Source: Latrodectus hesperus
Taxonomy: Eukaryota; Arthropoda; Arachnida; Araneae; Theridiidae
DNA: 64,000 bases
Assembly: GCA_037975125.1 (NCBI GenBank)
Contig: CM075852.1
Span: 6,065,134 to 6,129,133, forward strand
Direction of reading: 5' to 3'
Shown here: one piece after another, positions 1 to 15,922 of the stretch
How the letters are laid out: every line of letters starts with the position of its first letter
How positions within the stretch are numbered: position 1 is the stretch's first letter
Position numbers and translations under genes: made by a program
Notes under the pieces: model-generated
Told to the model about the DNA's origin: nothing
Seen by the model: the letters and a program-made list of their open reading frames with translations, nothing else
Databases searched by the model: none

Positions 1-1538
1 TTTCTATATAGTGTGTAAAGAAATGAATCTTATGTATGTAACCTTTGTATTATTATTTCACGTTTACTTTTCTTTAATAAAATAGAAATTTTCATTTAAG
101 TATTAATATTTAATGAAAATTAATGTTTAAATTAATAAATTAATATAATATAATATTTAATTATTTAATGAATCATTAAATGTTTTATTTTGTATTAAAA
201 ATTTAAATTTTATTTTTCTTTAAAACATAAATTGCTTTGCAGACAATACATTTAACTAAATTTCTAATTATTTAATGCATGAAATATTCCTGATCATGAT
301 CATTAAACTTTTTTAAAATATCGTATAGCAAACCATCATTTCCTACATTAATTTTAAGAACTCAGATTTAGGATGAAGTTTCATTGATGCTTAAAAAAAC
401 TAAAATATTTATAAAGAAATAAATGTTAAATTACGTTATAAAGTACTTTATTTAAGTTTCAGCAGTAAAATGTTAAGAATATTGCAAATAATGGGAAAAA
501 ATTCGTTCCATAAAAAAGTTATAGTACAATTTTTGGTCTTCATTAATGAAACTGCACCATTCCGTAAATGTACGCGTTAAAAAGACGAAGATAATAACAG
601 ACAGCCACGGTGCAGAAGCGTCATTAGCACTTATTTCCAAAGATGATTAAAAAATTCAAATCATTCCAGTAAAAAATTAATTAAAAATTTCTTCTAAGAA
701 ACTGAACTACCTACGATGAAAAAATAAAATTATTCTTATCTGAATTAGTTTTTTTACCTTAGAACATACTGAGTAATTTCATGGAAACGAGCTTTCAACC
801 ATATATTTTCCATTTTCTAAGCATGTACAGACTATATTAAAATATGTACAAAGATAGTACATTTACTTAGCATATACAAAATATTATATTTATTTATTAA
901 ACTTTTAAAATATAAAATTCAAATTTTTTTCAAAAAAATCGCGTTATTGTTTTTATTGCAGCAAAATTATTCCTTGGTAAGATTTATTTGTATAAAATAT
1001 TGAATAAAAATTTCCATAACTTTTATTTAAAATAGAGTTTCTATCACATATGTGTACACGTTCAGTTTCACTTAATGATGAAAAATTAAACAAACTAAGA
1101 ATTTATAAGCCCTGATTACACGAAAATATACTCAGAAGACTTTGATAATTGATGGGTGAATACTCAGTTGCTACAAAATGTGAAGGGTTGATATTTATAT
1201 TAATTATCATCAGTACAATTGTTTTCCAATTTATAATTACTAATGACAAGCAAGTATTGCTTGATAAATTAAATTTTTATAACAAATCATCGGGAATGTA
1301 ATTTCTAGAAAATATGCAATTTCGGTAATCTATAATATTAGCATGGAATGTAGTAATTTATTAAGATTAATTTAATGAAATTAATTTATTTAAATTATAT
1401 AATTATTTAAAATTTAAAAGTTAATTACTCGTAATAGAAGTAACTGAATACAATAAGGAATTATAGGAATATTTTGTTTTCCGCAATCAACACATAAGTG
1501 GGTGACTGATGAGCACACATTAAGCACTTGACTTTAAA
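1..1538. other. AT-rich stretch without a recognisable gene
   Basis: Poly-A/T-rich sequence with stops in all frames and no open frame that resembles a protein. I see no tRNA-like boxes or long repeats here. It ends at the TA that flanks the Tc1 element. Confidence 0.6.
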
Positions 1539-1646
1539 TACACATACACTGTTGGACAATTGCTTAGGACTATCATCCTTAGCAGCCACAAAATGAAAGG
1601 AAGCAAAATGTGGAAAATTAGAATAGGTGCGGGATATATATAGTAA

Positions 1647-1680
1647 GAAGAAGTATGCGTAAAAGTGCGCATACTTCTTC
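1647..1680. repeat. Perfect 13-bp hairpin inside the Tc1 element
   Basis: Arms 1647-1659 and 1668-1680 (GAAGAAGTATGCG and its exact reverse complement) with an 8-nt spacer. It lies upstream of the transposase, between the inverted-repeat end and the coding region. Confidence 0.85.
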
Positions 1681-1805
1681 GTGAGCAGACGTGCAAATAT
1701 TTTTCCACGTCTGTTCATCACGTGATAGCGTTCATAAGAGTTTTAAAGGTTTTGACACGTGTGGACAGTTGTTGTTACAAGTCAAAGTTTTACAGGAAAG
1801 ATTTA

Positions 1806-2858
1806 ATGGACGAACTTGAAATTTTTGGCATATCTTCCCGACATCCCTTAGATGATTTTATGCGTGGCAGAATTATTGAAAAGATCGAAGAAAGGCAAAA
1901 AATAACAGATGTTGCCAGGGATTTTGACATCGCTCATAGCGTTGTTTCACGGCTGTGCAAGTCACTTAAAACTACTGGAATGAATAGTAGGAGGCACCGG
2001 GGTGGTCGTTTTAGAATTATGACGACTGCAGAAGACATATATATCGTCTTATCAGCAAAAAGGAACAGGCGCACCACAGCTCAGCAGGTGGCAAATCAGT
2101 TTCATGCTGCTGAGAAAGCAGTCTCCCGAAACATTGTTTGCCAGACGTTTGAGGTGAAGGAGGACTATACGCCCACAGACCTGTTGTGTGTGTCTCATTG
2201 ACCAGACAGCACCGTACTGCCCGTTTGCAATGCTGTCGTGAGCATCGCAATTGGACAGAACAGGATTGGGCATGCGTACTATTCTCAGGATGAGAGTAGG
2301 CTCAGTCTGTCATGGGATTGTAGACGCCAACTGATCTCTCGCGAGAGAGGTACTGCTTATTGTTCAGAAAATATCCAGGAGAGGGACCGATATCCGACAT
2401 GCAGTGTCATGGTGTGGGCCGGCATCATGATCAATGGCCGCACGCCCCTACATGTGGTTGAGAATGGGACTATGACGGGCCAACGATACATTAATGAAGT
2501 TCTTCTTCCTCCTGTGCGTCTTTTCCGTGGTGCTGTCGGTGATAAATATGTTTTTATGGACGACAACGTAACGTGTCATTGAACACTCGCTGTTCAGGAT
2601 TGTCTAGACAGCGAGGGTACTCAACGCCTCGTATGGCCATCACGTTCTCCAGATCTAAGCCCCTTTGAAAATGTGTGGGATTTGGGGAGGCAAGTTGCTG
2701 ATCGAAACTATCCTTTGACAAACAAGAACACCCTCATCCGTGCTCTCCCAGAAGAATGGGATAAATTGCCTCAACAGCTACTGCATAATGTTGTGCAAGG
2801 TATGATACGACGTGTGGAATGTTGCATCATACTCCACGGTGGACAAATCCCGTACTGA
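1806..2858 (+). pseudogene. Tc1-type transposase (DD34E), frameshifted
   Basis: Cut-and-paste transposase that would bind the element's ends and insert it at TA. I start at the ATG giving MDELEIFG; about 14 further codons to the next in-frame ATG region encode helix-turn-helix DNA-binding segments (VARDFDIAHSVVSRL, then TTAQQVANQF). The catalytic half follows: SQDESRLSL (first Asp, about 2292), MVWAGIM, FMDDN (second Asp, about 2562-2564), and SPDLSPFENVW carrying the Glu. There are 34 residues between the second Asp and the Glu, as in Tc1. It ends with GGQIPY and a stop at 2858. Damage seen: a frameshift near 2150, a compensating one near 2287, and an in-frame TGA at 2580 where a CGA arginine codon is likely ancestral (CpG decay). 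It cannot make a working enzyme. Confidence 0.9.
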
Positions 2859-3112
2859 TACCTTTCTTCAAGGTGCCTGCTGACTTTTAGATGCATTGTT
2901 CCGTTTTACCGTATGCAGCATCAAATGAATTTTTTTTTCTTTCAGAAGTTTCACAGCTTTTGTACTTTCCAGAACTATACATATTCTTTATTCTAATGTC
3001 TGAACAGTATGGCAACAATATTTTATCCTACTAGGCCTCATATCTCGCTTAATGTTATACTACATTGCAATTTGTGATCCGTCCTTAGCAATTGTCCAGA
3101 AGTGTACATGTA

Positions 3113-3793
3113 ACCATTTTTCGTAAATTAATTAAAATTTAAATTCTTGGTCTATTTATATTGAGCTTGGAATGAATACTTCATTTATTTCAATGACACA
3201 TAACCGCACATTTTCATGTAAAGTTTTTAGCATATAAAACAGCTGTTATTATAATATTTGAATAATATAACAAAAGTTATTGTAAGAAGAGTCATGTTTG
3301 AAATGTTTTCTCTTTTGTTGAGTCAAAATTAATGTTTATTTATTTTGTGACCGAAATTTCAAAAATCTTACAATGATTAATTTGCATTAAATGCTAATTA
3401 ATATTTCAAATTTATCGTCGGAAATTTAATTTTTAAGTGAACTTTATGATGTTTATTTAGGTAAAGGATGCTCAAAAATACATTTTTAAAGTCAGACTTA
3501 CTTTACTAATAAGCAGTAAACGTGTTTTCAAGAATGGATAAAAATATGGCATACATCTAATATTAATTATGTAAGTTTTATTCGTATAAGCGAAAAATTA
3601 TTTCATAATGAAAAATACTAGTTAAAAATAAAATGCTATTAGAAGGAAATCAGAGGTTATAGTAAAAAATCAGAGATTTTGCTTTAATACTCCTTAAAAT
3701 AAATTTCAATCAAAAATATTATTTCTATGCATGGCGAATAAATTCTAGAGTGAATAAAATAACATATTTTTACACCCTCCTGTTTCATTTTTA

Positions 3794-3798
<5 letters not shown>
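3113..3798. other. AT-rich spacer
   Basis: Nothing recognised between the Tc1 element and the first (TA)n tract. Confidence 0.55.

Positions 3799-3866
<68 letters not shown>
3799..3866. repeat. (TA)34 microsatellite
   Basis: Uninterrupted TA dinucleotides, followed by a short degenerate tail containing GTACATATG. The apparent Tyr-Ile ORF across it is an artefact. Confidence 0.97.
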
Positions 3867-3871
<5 letters not shown>

Positions 3872-5351
3872 TATGTATATATAGAATAGATAATAAACAT
3901 ATTAAACAACAAAATTAAAATAATCCTACAACGGAAAACTGGAAATAATTTAGTTCTAAGTTAAAAATAATGGCGTTTATCCATCTGTACTTTCTGGACT
4001 TTATCATTGTGGACTTTGAATATGTGTACATTATTTGTAATCATAACTAGAAATCGATAATCACACATAAAATATACATAAAGTACTTATTCTAGTTTAC
4101 TTCAATATATAAGAAACAAAATTATAATTTCTACTTATTTATGATTTTACTATTGTACATAACACTCATATTTGCTTTATTTCACTTTCATACTAAGCCT
4201 TCTAAAATGCTTATTAAAATATTAGAATTTCATTTTGATAAACCAGCAGATGTATTTTTAAAAACAGAAATCTTCAATATAAAATCAAATATTTGAATAT
4301 AAATAACAAAATAAATTTAAATAATTTTAATCTATAATATGTATAAGAAATTTATTGGTAAAATAAATACTTATAGGAATTCTTAAGACACTGGTTTTTA
4401 TAACATGAGAAAGTGCATTAAATTTTCCTAAGGCAATTTCAAATGATGACTGGTATTTTCTTAATTGTATTTGTTGATTATTTTTTACTCAATTATTTTG
4501 AAATAATTCAAGATATCACATAAAATTGCATAGTAAATAATTGTTAAAAGATTAATTTAACACAAATTTATGAAAAAATATTAGCTTTAAAAAGAAAGAT
4601 CCTAAATAAATCCTATAATATTAAATTGATAAAATATTTTTTTAATCATTTTATTGGTACATTTTATTTCGTAGCATGCTAAGTATAAGTATACAATATC
4701 TATACTTATGATTCTATGTCATCCAAATTATAATCAATTCCTCAAAAATTGAACTAACTTGCCATTAAATGTCAATATTTTATTAGGTGGAGAAAGAAAC
4801 TAAATAAAATTCGTCATTTTTGCCTCAGAATTTTTATGCCAAATTTAACATCAATAAAATGTAGCAGTGAGAGAAAATTACATGCGATTAAACCAAAAGT
4901 ATTGCTATTACTGAAATAAAAAAGCAATATCGAATGAAAAAAACAGACTGAAAATAAATTTTATGGGCAAGCCGTCATGAAGCAAAAAGATTTGCAGAAT
5001 AACTATGATAGAAATACTTTTTATGGCTGGGATTTCTTTTACCTATATCACTTTAGCGTCATCTGAATCTTTGGTACCGATATAAAAATATAAGCGAATT
5101 CATATCTGAATTATGTTCTATGATTCTAAAGTTTCCTTCAACATTAAGCATTTTTCTTTCATCGCTTCACTGAATATCATTCTTTTTTTCTTCCGTTTTG
5201 CTGCTGATGTAAAAGATAAGAGCTTTGTAACACACTAGCAGTTTCAGTTTTGCGTTCCTGCACACACAGCTACAATATTCTCTGTAAAAATAATTGCAGC
5301 CTAGAAAAGTTCACAGGAGACTAAATATTGATAACAAAAGACGTTTTTAAA
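3867..5351. other. AT-rich stretch without a recognisable gene
   Basis: No open frame resembling a protein and no long repeat. The base composition is slightly more mixed after about 4960, but I recognise nothing there. Confidence 0.5.
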
Positions 5352-5567
5352 TTATAAGCTTAAAAAGAATTTATTGCTCAAGTCCTTAAAAAGCATGGTC
5401 ATACTACAGCTGAGGGAACTGTCCGGAAAGAATAGGGAATATTCGCACTCTATTGTGTTTAGTGAGAGTAGCTGTAAGTACTCATCGATCATATCTTGAC
5501 GGCTCCAAACTTTAATGTAGATTTCCTGTGATGAGGAAAAATAGTCCTGAAGCACTTGGTTGTTCAT
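5352..5567 (-). other. Unidentified open frame, weak exon candidate
   Basis: A 71-codon minus-strand frame beginning MNNQVLQDYFSSSQEIYIKV and containing VWSRQDMIDEYLQLL. Its composition is clearly more GC-rich than its surroundings and has mixed, protein-like residue use. A pyrimidine-rich tract precedes the start on the minus strand. I recognise no family. It could be a host exon, a fragment of a mobile element, or chance. Confidence 0.18.
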
Positions 5568-7759
5568 GAAAAAAGGTGATTTAAGATTAAATTTGCTTAA
5601 ATTTCCTCTCCAACTTTTAATGTTACTTGTTATTTAAATTATTACACTTTAAAAAAAATCTTATTATTATGGGTTCTTTCAGCGGTTGAACTCTTACATG
5701 AAAAATATTTTACTGAAATTATATGAGGTTTACTTTAATTTTAGTATTTATCAATCTTGCCTTGAACTTTATTCTGTAATATCTTTCTAAAAAATCAAAA
5801 ATGAAATTAATCTTTAGGTGTACATTTATATAGATTAAAGAAAATTATTTTTTATGACATTCTGCTCATGCTTAATGTGTATAATTTGCGTTTTTGTTTA
5901 TTTTTTTCAAACTGTGATAATCTGTATTAATTAATCTTGAAACTACTATAGAAAGGATAGTAATATCTTTAATGAAATAAAATAAGATATATAAAAGACA
6001 AAATAAGAATAAATAAACATTTAAAATCAATTAATTGTGAAATTAACAATTAATTAAAATAAACTAAAATGATAGTATAAATTTATTTGAAAATATACTT
6101 TAAAAATAGAATGTTTAATGAGTTATAATTAAATTCCATTCATTTCCTTTTAACGAGTACAAAATATGAAAAATAGCTTGGCAACGAAAAATAAATTATT
6201 TTTCAAAAACATATTCATGAGAAATATTAATCACAATATTTTTATTCCAAAGTTTTTCCTTCATAAATAATTTCTTTCATATGTTAAACTAAAATTTAAG
6301 ACCTCTTTTTGAATTATTTTGAAGAAACGTCCTACCTTGCATGTTCAAATAAGTCATGTATTGGATTATTAACAAGCAAAGTTTTTAAATTATATTATTT
6401 TACTCTCTAATATTATTTTAATTTATTTTATTTTAATTAAATATTAAGAAAAGCACCAGGATTTAAATTGGTTATTGTGTGTGTGCATTTCAATTTTAAT
6501 CAGAAAATACATATCCTTAATTTTCTTAAGTTAAGTTTTCTTAAGTCTTAAGTTTTTTTCAAAAATTGGCTTCATAAAAAACAGCAGTGGTTTTTCCGAA
6601 AATTTGAGGTACTTTTTTGGAGATGAGACTTAATTTATATGCATGTACAAATATGGAAATTCTCTTTTATAATTAGAACAATTATTCGTTTTATTTTCAA
6701 TATACCCATTAAAATTTTTTTTTAAATAATCTGTCCGTTTTGGAATAATTTTCCTTTTATTTCATTGATCATTTCCAAAAGTATATTTCTTCAGACCACG
6801 TCTAAAACCCAAAAAATTTATTTGTATACATTTAACTGTAAATTTAAGAAATGCAATATATAATAACAGATAGATGTAAAGCGTATAATAAAATAAATCA
6901 TAACAAAACAATTTCACTGTCATCAAAAAATTAAAAATTTGTAAAAATATATATTTGTATTTCTGTGTGAACTATTATATATTTAAAATATACTAGAAAA
7001 AATGGTATATTTTCTATTAAAGGTCCTTTATAATAATATATGTGCTTTAAAATTCTTGAATAAAATAGACATATGGTTCAGATCTAAAATACTTGAATTA
7101 TTACTAAGGTAAAGGGTCTAAATTTTGTATTCTGAAATCAGTTGAACTTCTACCTTTCCTCTTAATGCAATGAAATTGAATAACGAGTAATTTTCTTGAG
7201 ATATAAATTTTCTAAATGTAAAATTTTCATCGAGTTAAATCGTTTTATTAGTTGAAGCAATAGTATATTTCAACATCGGCTGAATGCGACATTGCAATAA
7301 ATTCAGTAAGTATTTGAGTGCAGATTTCAAACAAGTCATCATTAAATTTACTGGCATTGTATAGCAAAACATTTGTTTCACCTCTCAGGCATTTGTCTGT
7401 GTAGGAAAGAGAGAAATAGCACACATTTGACGTGCTATTTATATGTACATGAAGTGATCTGAATAAATATTTCTAACACTAAATGCATTTTATTCATTAT
7501 AGATAATACTATTTCGGAGAAGTATCTAATACAATATTATATATGAATAAGCAACTCTGTTCTTTTTTCTTCCATGAGTGGTGTTATAAAGTGACAGAAT
7601 GACGGTAAGCAAAAATGACATTTATGAATTGAACACCTGTTACATTTTATTTGACCCCGTATAGTAGTTAGCCTAATGAGTGATGACTGACCTATTTCCT
7701 GCATAAATTGTGATTTCAAAGAATTTTTCCTACCCTATGGACCATATTAACGTGTTGTC
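5568..7759. other. AT-rich stretch without a recognisable gene
   Basis: Long A/T runs and short homopolymers. The 60-codon minus-strand frame at 7537-7719 has no recognisable motif and I do not call it. I see no tRNA boxes until the possible SINE at 7760. Confidence 0.5.
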
Positions 7760-7950
7760 AAATTCAGAAAACTCCCAAGCACCCACTTAAGCATTCCATC
7801 CATTTCCCATTGTTCAAAAAATGACTGGAATTGAACTTTGTAAATTTTAATCCATAAACTGTTTTTTTATCAGTACTCCACAACACTAGTGGAGCCTAAC
7901 TCAATACCCAGAAAGCATGCTAGTGCAACAACTAGGCCACAACTTGCTCA
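7760..7950 (-). mobile_element. Possible tRNA-derived SINE, family 2
   Basis: Read on the minus strand there is a pol III A-box-like TGGCCTAGTTG (complement of about 7927-7939) and, further 3', a B-box-like GTTCAATTCC (complement of about 7825-7836). The 3' part contains TTGAACAATGGGAAAT and TGCTTGGGAGTTTT. Both segments recur in the same order at the right edge of the window (about 63920-63980), which is why I call it a repeat family. The A-to-B distance is longer than in a tRNA, so the head is either expanded or decayed. The boundaries are approximate. Confidence 0.5.
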
Positions 7951-8220
7951 GATTTTATTATTGCTAGACATACAACTATATCCAATGAAATTAATTTTCA
8001 AGATTTCAAGTGATACTTTCTGAATATTGAAATATACCTGAAACATAGATATTCATAATTATAATATTTGTGCCACTGCATTGAAGTTAATCAAATATTC
8101 TTGCTAATGTTTTTCACAAATGTATATACTGACGACATCAGTCGTTTTTCTCCCATCATTAATAATATAGGCACAATAAAGAAAGAAATAAGAGCCTAAC
8201 ATTTCAATTAGGATTTTTTA

Positions 8221-10664
8221 TTTCTTTTCTTGCTAGAAGAAATACTAATGTTAGTCTCCTTAGCAATATAAAAACTGCTCCTCAGATTCCGCAAGATAAA
8301 TTATTTCATGTTTTTTTCTTATTTAATTACATTTTCAAAATCTTTCTTTTCTTGCTATAAGAAATACTAATGTTAGCCTTTTTAGCAATATAAAAACTGC
8401 TCCTTAGATTCCGCAAGATAAATTAATATCATGTTTCTTTTCTTACTTAATTACATTTTCGAAATCTTTCTTTTCTTGCTATAAGAAATACTAATGTTAG
8501 ACTTTTTAGCAATATAAAAACTGCTCCTTAGATTCCGCAAGATAAATTAATATCATGTTTCTTTTCTTATTTAATTACATTTTCGAAATCTTTCTTTTCT
8601 TGCTATAAGAAATACTAATGTTAGCCTTTTTAGCAATATAAAAACTGCTCCTTAGATTCCGCAAGATAAATTAATATCATGTTTCTTTTCTTATTTAATT
8701 ACATTTTCGAAATCTTTCTTTTCTTGCTATAAGAAATACTAATGTTAGCCTTTTTAGCAATATAAAAACTGCTCCTTAGATTCCGCAAGATAAATTAATA
8801 TCATGTTTCTTTTCTTATTTAATTACATTTTTGAAATCTTTCTTTTCTTGCTATAAGAAATACTAATGTTAGCCTTTTTAGCAATATAAAAACTGCTCCT
8901 TAGATTCCGCAAGATAAATTAATATCATGTTTCTTTTCTTATTTAATTACATTTTTGAAATCTTTCTTTTCTTGCTATAAGAAATACTAATGTTAGCCTT
9001 TTTAGCAATATAAAAACTGCTCCTTAGATTCCGCAAGATAAATTAATATCATGTTTCTTTTCTTATTTAATTACATTTTCGAAATCTTTCTTTTCTTGCT
9101 ATAAGAAATACTAATGTTAGCCTTCTAAGCAATATAAAAACTGCTCCTTAGATTCAGCAAAATAAATTATTTCATGTTTTTTTCTTATTTAATTACATTT
9201 TCGAAATTTTTCTTTTCTTGCTAGAAGATATACTAATATTAGCCTTCTTAGCAATATAAAAACTGCTCTTCAGATTCCGCAAGATAAATTATTTTATGTT
9301 TTTTTTTCTTATTTATTTACATTTTCGAAATTTTTCTTTTCTTGCTAGAAGAAATACTAATGTTAGCCTTTTTAGCAATATAAAAACTGCTCCTTAGATT
9401 CCGTAAGATAAATTATTTCATGTTTTTTATTTATTTAATTACATTTTCGAAATCTTTTTTCTTGCTTGAAGAAATACTAATGTTAGCCTTTTTAGCAATA
9501 TAAAAACTGCTCTTCAGATTCCGCAAGATAAATTATTTCTTGTTTTTTTCTTATTTAATTACATTTTCGAAACATTTCTTTTCTTGCTAGAAGAAATACT
9601 AATGTTAGCCTTTTTAGCAATATAAAAACTGCTCCTTAGATTCCGCAAGATAAATTGTTTCATGTTTTTTCTTATTTAATTACATTTTCGAAATTTTTCT
9701 TTTCTTGCTATAAGAAATACTAATGTTAGCCTTTTTAGAAATATAAAAACTGCTCCTTAGATTCCGCAAGATAAATTATTTCATGTTTTTTCTTATTTAA
9801 TTACATTTTCGAAATCTTTCTTTTCTTGCTATAAGAAATACTAATGTTAGCCTTTTTAGCAATATAAAAACTGCTCCTTAGATTCCGCAAGATAAATTAT
9901 TTCATTTTTTTCTTATTTAATTACATTTTCAAAATCTTTCTTATCTTGCTAGAAGAAATACTAATGTTAGCCTTTTTAGCAATATAAAAACTGCTCCTTA
10001 GATTCCGCAAGATAAATTATTTCATGTTTTTTCTTATTTAATTACATTTTCGAAATCTTTCTTTTCTTGCTATAAGAAATACTAATGTTAGCCTTTTTAG
10101 CAATATAAAAACTGCTCCTTAGATTCCGCAAGATAAATTATTTCATGTTTTTTTTCTTATTTAATTACATTTTTGAAATTTTTCTTTATTTGCTAGAAGA
10201 AATAGTAATGTTAGCCTTTTTAGCAATATAAAAACTGCTCCTTGGATTCCGCAAGATAAATTAATATCATGTTTCTATCTTATTTAATTACATTTTCGAA
10301 ATCTTTCTTTTCTTGCTATAAGAAATACTAATGTTAGCCTTTTTAGCAATATAAAAACTGCTCCTTAGATTCCGCAAGATAAATTATTTCATTTTTTTCT
10401 TATTTAATTACATTTTCAAAATCTTTCTTTTCTTGCTAGAAGAAATACTAATGTTAGCCTTTTTAGCAATATAAAAACTGCTCCTTAGATTCCGCAAGAT
10501 AAATTATTTCATGTTTTTTCTTATTTAATTACATTTTCGAAATCTTTCTTTTCTTGCTATAAGAAATACTAATGTTAGCCTTTTTAGCAATATAAAAACT
10601 GCTCCTTAGATTCCGCAAGATAAATTATTTCATGTTTTTTCCTTATTTAATTACATTTTCGAAA
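8221..10664. repeat. Tandem satellite, 20 monomers of 120-124 bp
   Basis: Head-to-tail array. The landmark TTAG of the AATGTTAGCC segment recurs at 8251, 8373, 8497, 8621, 8745, 8869, 8993, 9117, 9239, 9363, 9483, 9605, 9726, 9847, 9967, 10088, 10211, 10334, 10454 and 10575. Each monomer has a T/C-rich stretch, a TTGCTA...TAGCAA inverted pair, and the segment AAACTGCTCCTTAGATTCCG. Two monomer types are visible. One has AATATCATGTTTC (about 124 bp; the block of roughly 8430-9060, and once near 10265). The other has TTATTTCATGTTTT (about 120-122 bp, the rest). The first copy and those near 9120-9480 are the most diverged. No monomer is open in a coding frame. Confidence 0.97.
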
Positions 10665-14587
<3,923 letters not shown>

Positions 14588-14804
14588 AAAATTAGTTTGG
14601 TAATATTTACAAAATTGCATGTTATGAAAGCTCTCAATAATTCATCAAGCTTTTATTTGTTTCACGTTAAAATATTTTACAGAAATATTTGTTGAGATTT
14701 TATAAAACTAGTTTGGTAATATTTACAAAATTGCATGTTATGAAAGCTCTCAATAATTCATTAAGCTTTTATTTGTTTCACCATAAAATATTTTACAGAA
14801 ATAT
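14588..14804. repeat. Tandem duplication, period 116 bp
   Basis: Two copies of a segment starting around AGTTTGGTAATATTTAC (14594 and 14710) and running through CTCTCAATAATTCAT and GCTTTTATTTGTTTCA to ACAGAAATATTT. They differ at only a few sites, for example ATCAAGC against ATTAAGC. Confidence 0.92.
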
Positions 14805-14894
14805 TTTCTCAAATAAAATGTTAATATGAAAGTAATAGAAGAGACGAAACATATGATTTTAAGATTGCAATAAAGAAAATATTATATTTGGATG

Positions 14895-15070
14895 ATTTTA
14901 TAATTATTAATTAAGTTTAACTTAATTAATACTTTTTTTATAATTATTAATTTTAACTTAATTAACTTAATTAATACTTTTTTTATAATAATTTTTTTAT
15001 AAATAATTTAACTTAATTATAATTATTAATTAAGTTTAACTTAATAATTAGTTAAGTTTAACTTAACTAA
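14895..15070. repeat. AT palindrome field built on TTAATTAAGTTTAACTTAA
   Basis: The self-complementary unit around TTAAGTTTAACTTAA is repeated in full or in part several times. It alternates with TACTTTTTTTATAAT spacers, so the block has both direct and inverted repeat character. Confidence 0.8.
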
Positions 15071-15585
15071 GAAAATTTAATATTTCATATCTACCATTCA
15101 TGTCAACCGAATAAATATTCAATTATTTAATCATAGCATAGGTTCAGATTTCATTTTAATATAATGTTGTACTGTTGATTACTATGCCGCCCTCCAGAGA
15201 AATCAATTTCATCTGAGTGAAATGATCAACTAGTTACATCATTCATTAATTTAGACGATTAGATAAAATTCAATATACGTTTAATGTTGCTTTGTGGAGA
15301 AACCGATTAATCTTATTACATTAACTATTCAATCTCTAAGCCCATCGGTTTCTAGTAAATAATCGTTAAATTTAATATTGAGGTGCTTTATGCAAATTTT
15401 CAATTGCATTTGCAACTCCAATTTTTTATGAGAGCACAGGAAAGCGTAGTGTAACAAAATAAGATATGAATCTATATTATTCATTATATATCTTCATTAT
15501 TTAAAAATATCAAACTTCGAAGCAAGTATTTTAATTGTTTTCAAATAATAATGTAACCAAATGTCGTTTTGGAAATGTGTTGTGT
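15071..15585. other. AT-rich spacer before a SINE
   Basis: Unique sequence. I see no gene. Confidence 0.5.
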
Positions 15586-15922
15586 TGTTACTTATGACAC
15601 TTGGACAAGCCAAGCTCGCTATGCCTTGGCAATACGAATTTAAGTCAATTGGGAGCGTCTTTCGTTTAATCAGAGCACCATGAAGGTGAAAGTACGACTT
15701 TTGCTCTTCAAATCCTCCGATAGATGGCAGCACCAGAGGATCTACTTTCTCAATTTTGGCACTAATCTGAAGGGGAGTAAATTTCTCCAGACCATTGCAA
15801 CCATGGTAACTGCTCAACGACCGACCACAGGACTTTCGATTTCACAGATTTAACGAGCACGTATATCGCATGTACTCGGTGGGTCTTTTGGCGGCATTGG
15901 GAATCGAACCCCGTACTTCCTT
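15586..15922 (-). mobile_element. tRNA-derived SINE, family 1, 5'-truncated copy
   Basis: Read on the minus strand it begins with a B-box-like GGGGTTCGATTCCC (complement of about 15899-15912). It then runs through a body containing GTCCTGTGGTCGGTCGTTGAG, ACCATGG and CCAAAATTGAG, and ends near CTTGTCCAAGTGTCATAAG. It aligns along most of its length with the copies at 17686-18044 and 60118-60509. The A box is missing, so the copy lacks the 5' end of the tRNA-like head. The minus-strand frames here are SINE sequence, not genes. A CTCF-like core lies on the plus strand at 15717-15732. Confidence 0.85.
15717..15732 (+). promoter_or_regulatory. CTCF-like motif within the SINE
   Basis: CCGATAGATGGCAGCA matches the general CTCF consensus CCASYAGRKGGCRSYV at 14 of 16 positions, with the 11-base core AGATGGCAGCA fully matching. 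Sequence similarity only. Binding is not shown, and the motif belongs to the SINE body. Confidence 0.35.

Larger units (their letters stand above)
1541..3110 (+). mobile_element. Tc1-like DNA transposon, complete ends, dead transposase
   Basis: A 1570-bp element with terminal inverted repeats of 30 bp (1541-1570 and 3081-3110, 25 of 30 matching when one end is reverse-complemented). It is flanked by TA on both sides (1539-1540 and 3111-3112), the normal Tc1/mariner target duplication. The shared core of the ends is TGGACAATTGCT. Length, TA flanks and a single plus-strand transposase frame all fit the Tc1 family. The ends have diverged and the transposase is broken, so this is an old copy. A short perfect hairpin (1647-1680) lies between the left end and the coding region. 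Confidence 0.93.

Noticed and set aside
2017..2273. Minus-strand frames over the Tc1 element
   Set aside because: They are shadows of the plus-strand transposase.
8221..10664. CRISPR array
   Set aside because: The whole 120-124-bp unit is repeated; there are no unique spacers. This is a eukaryotic satellite.
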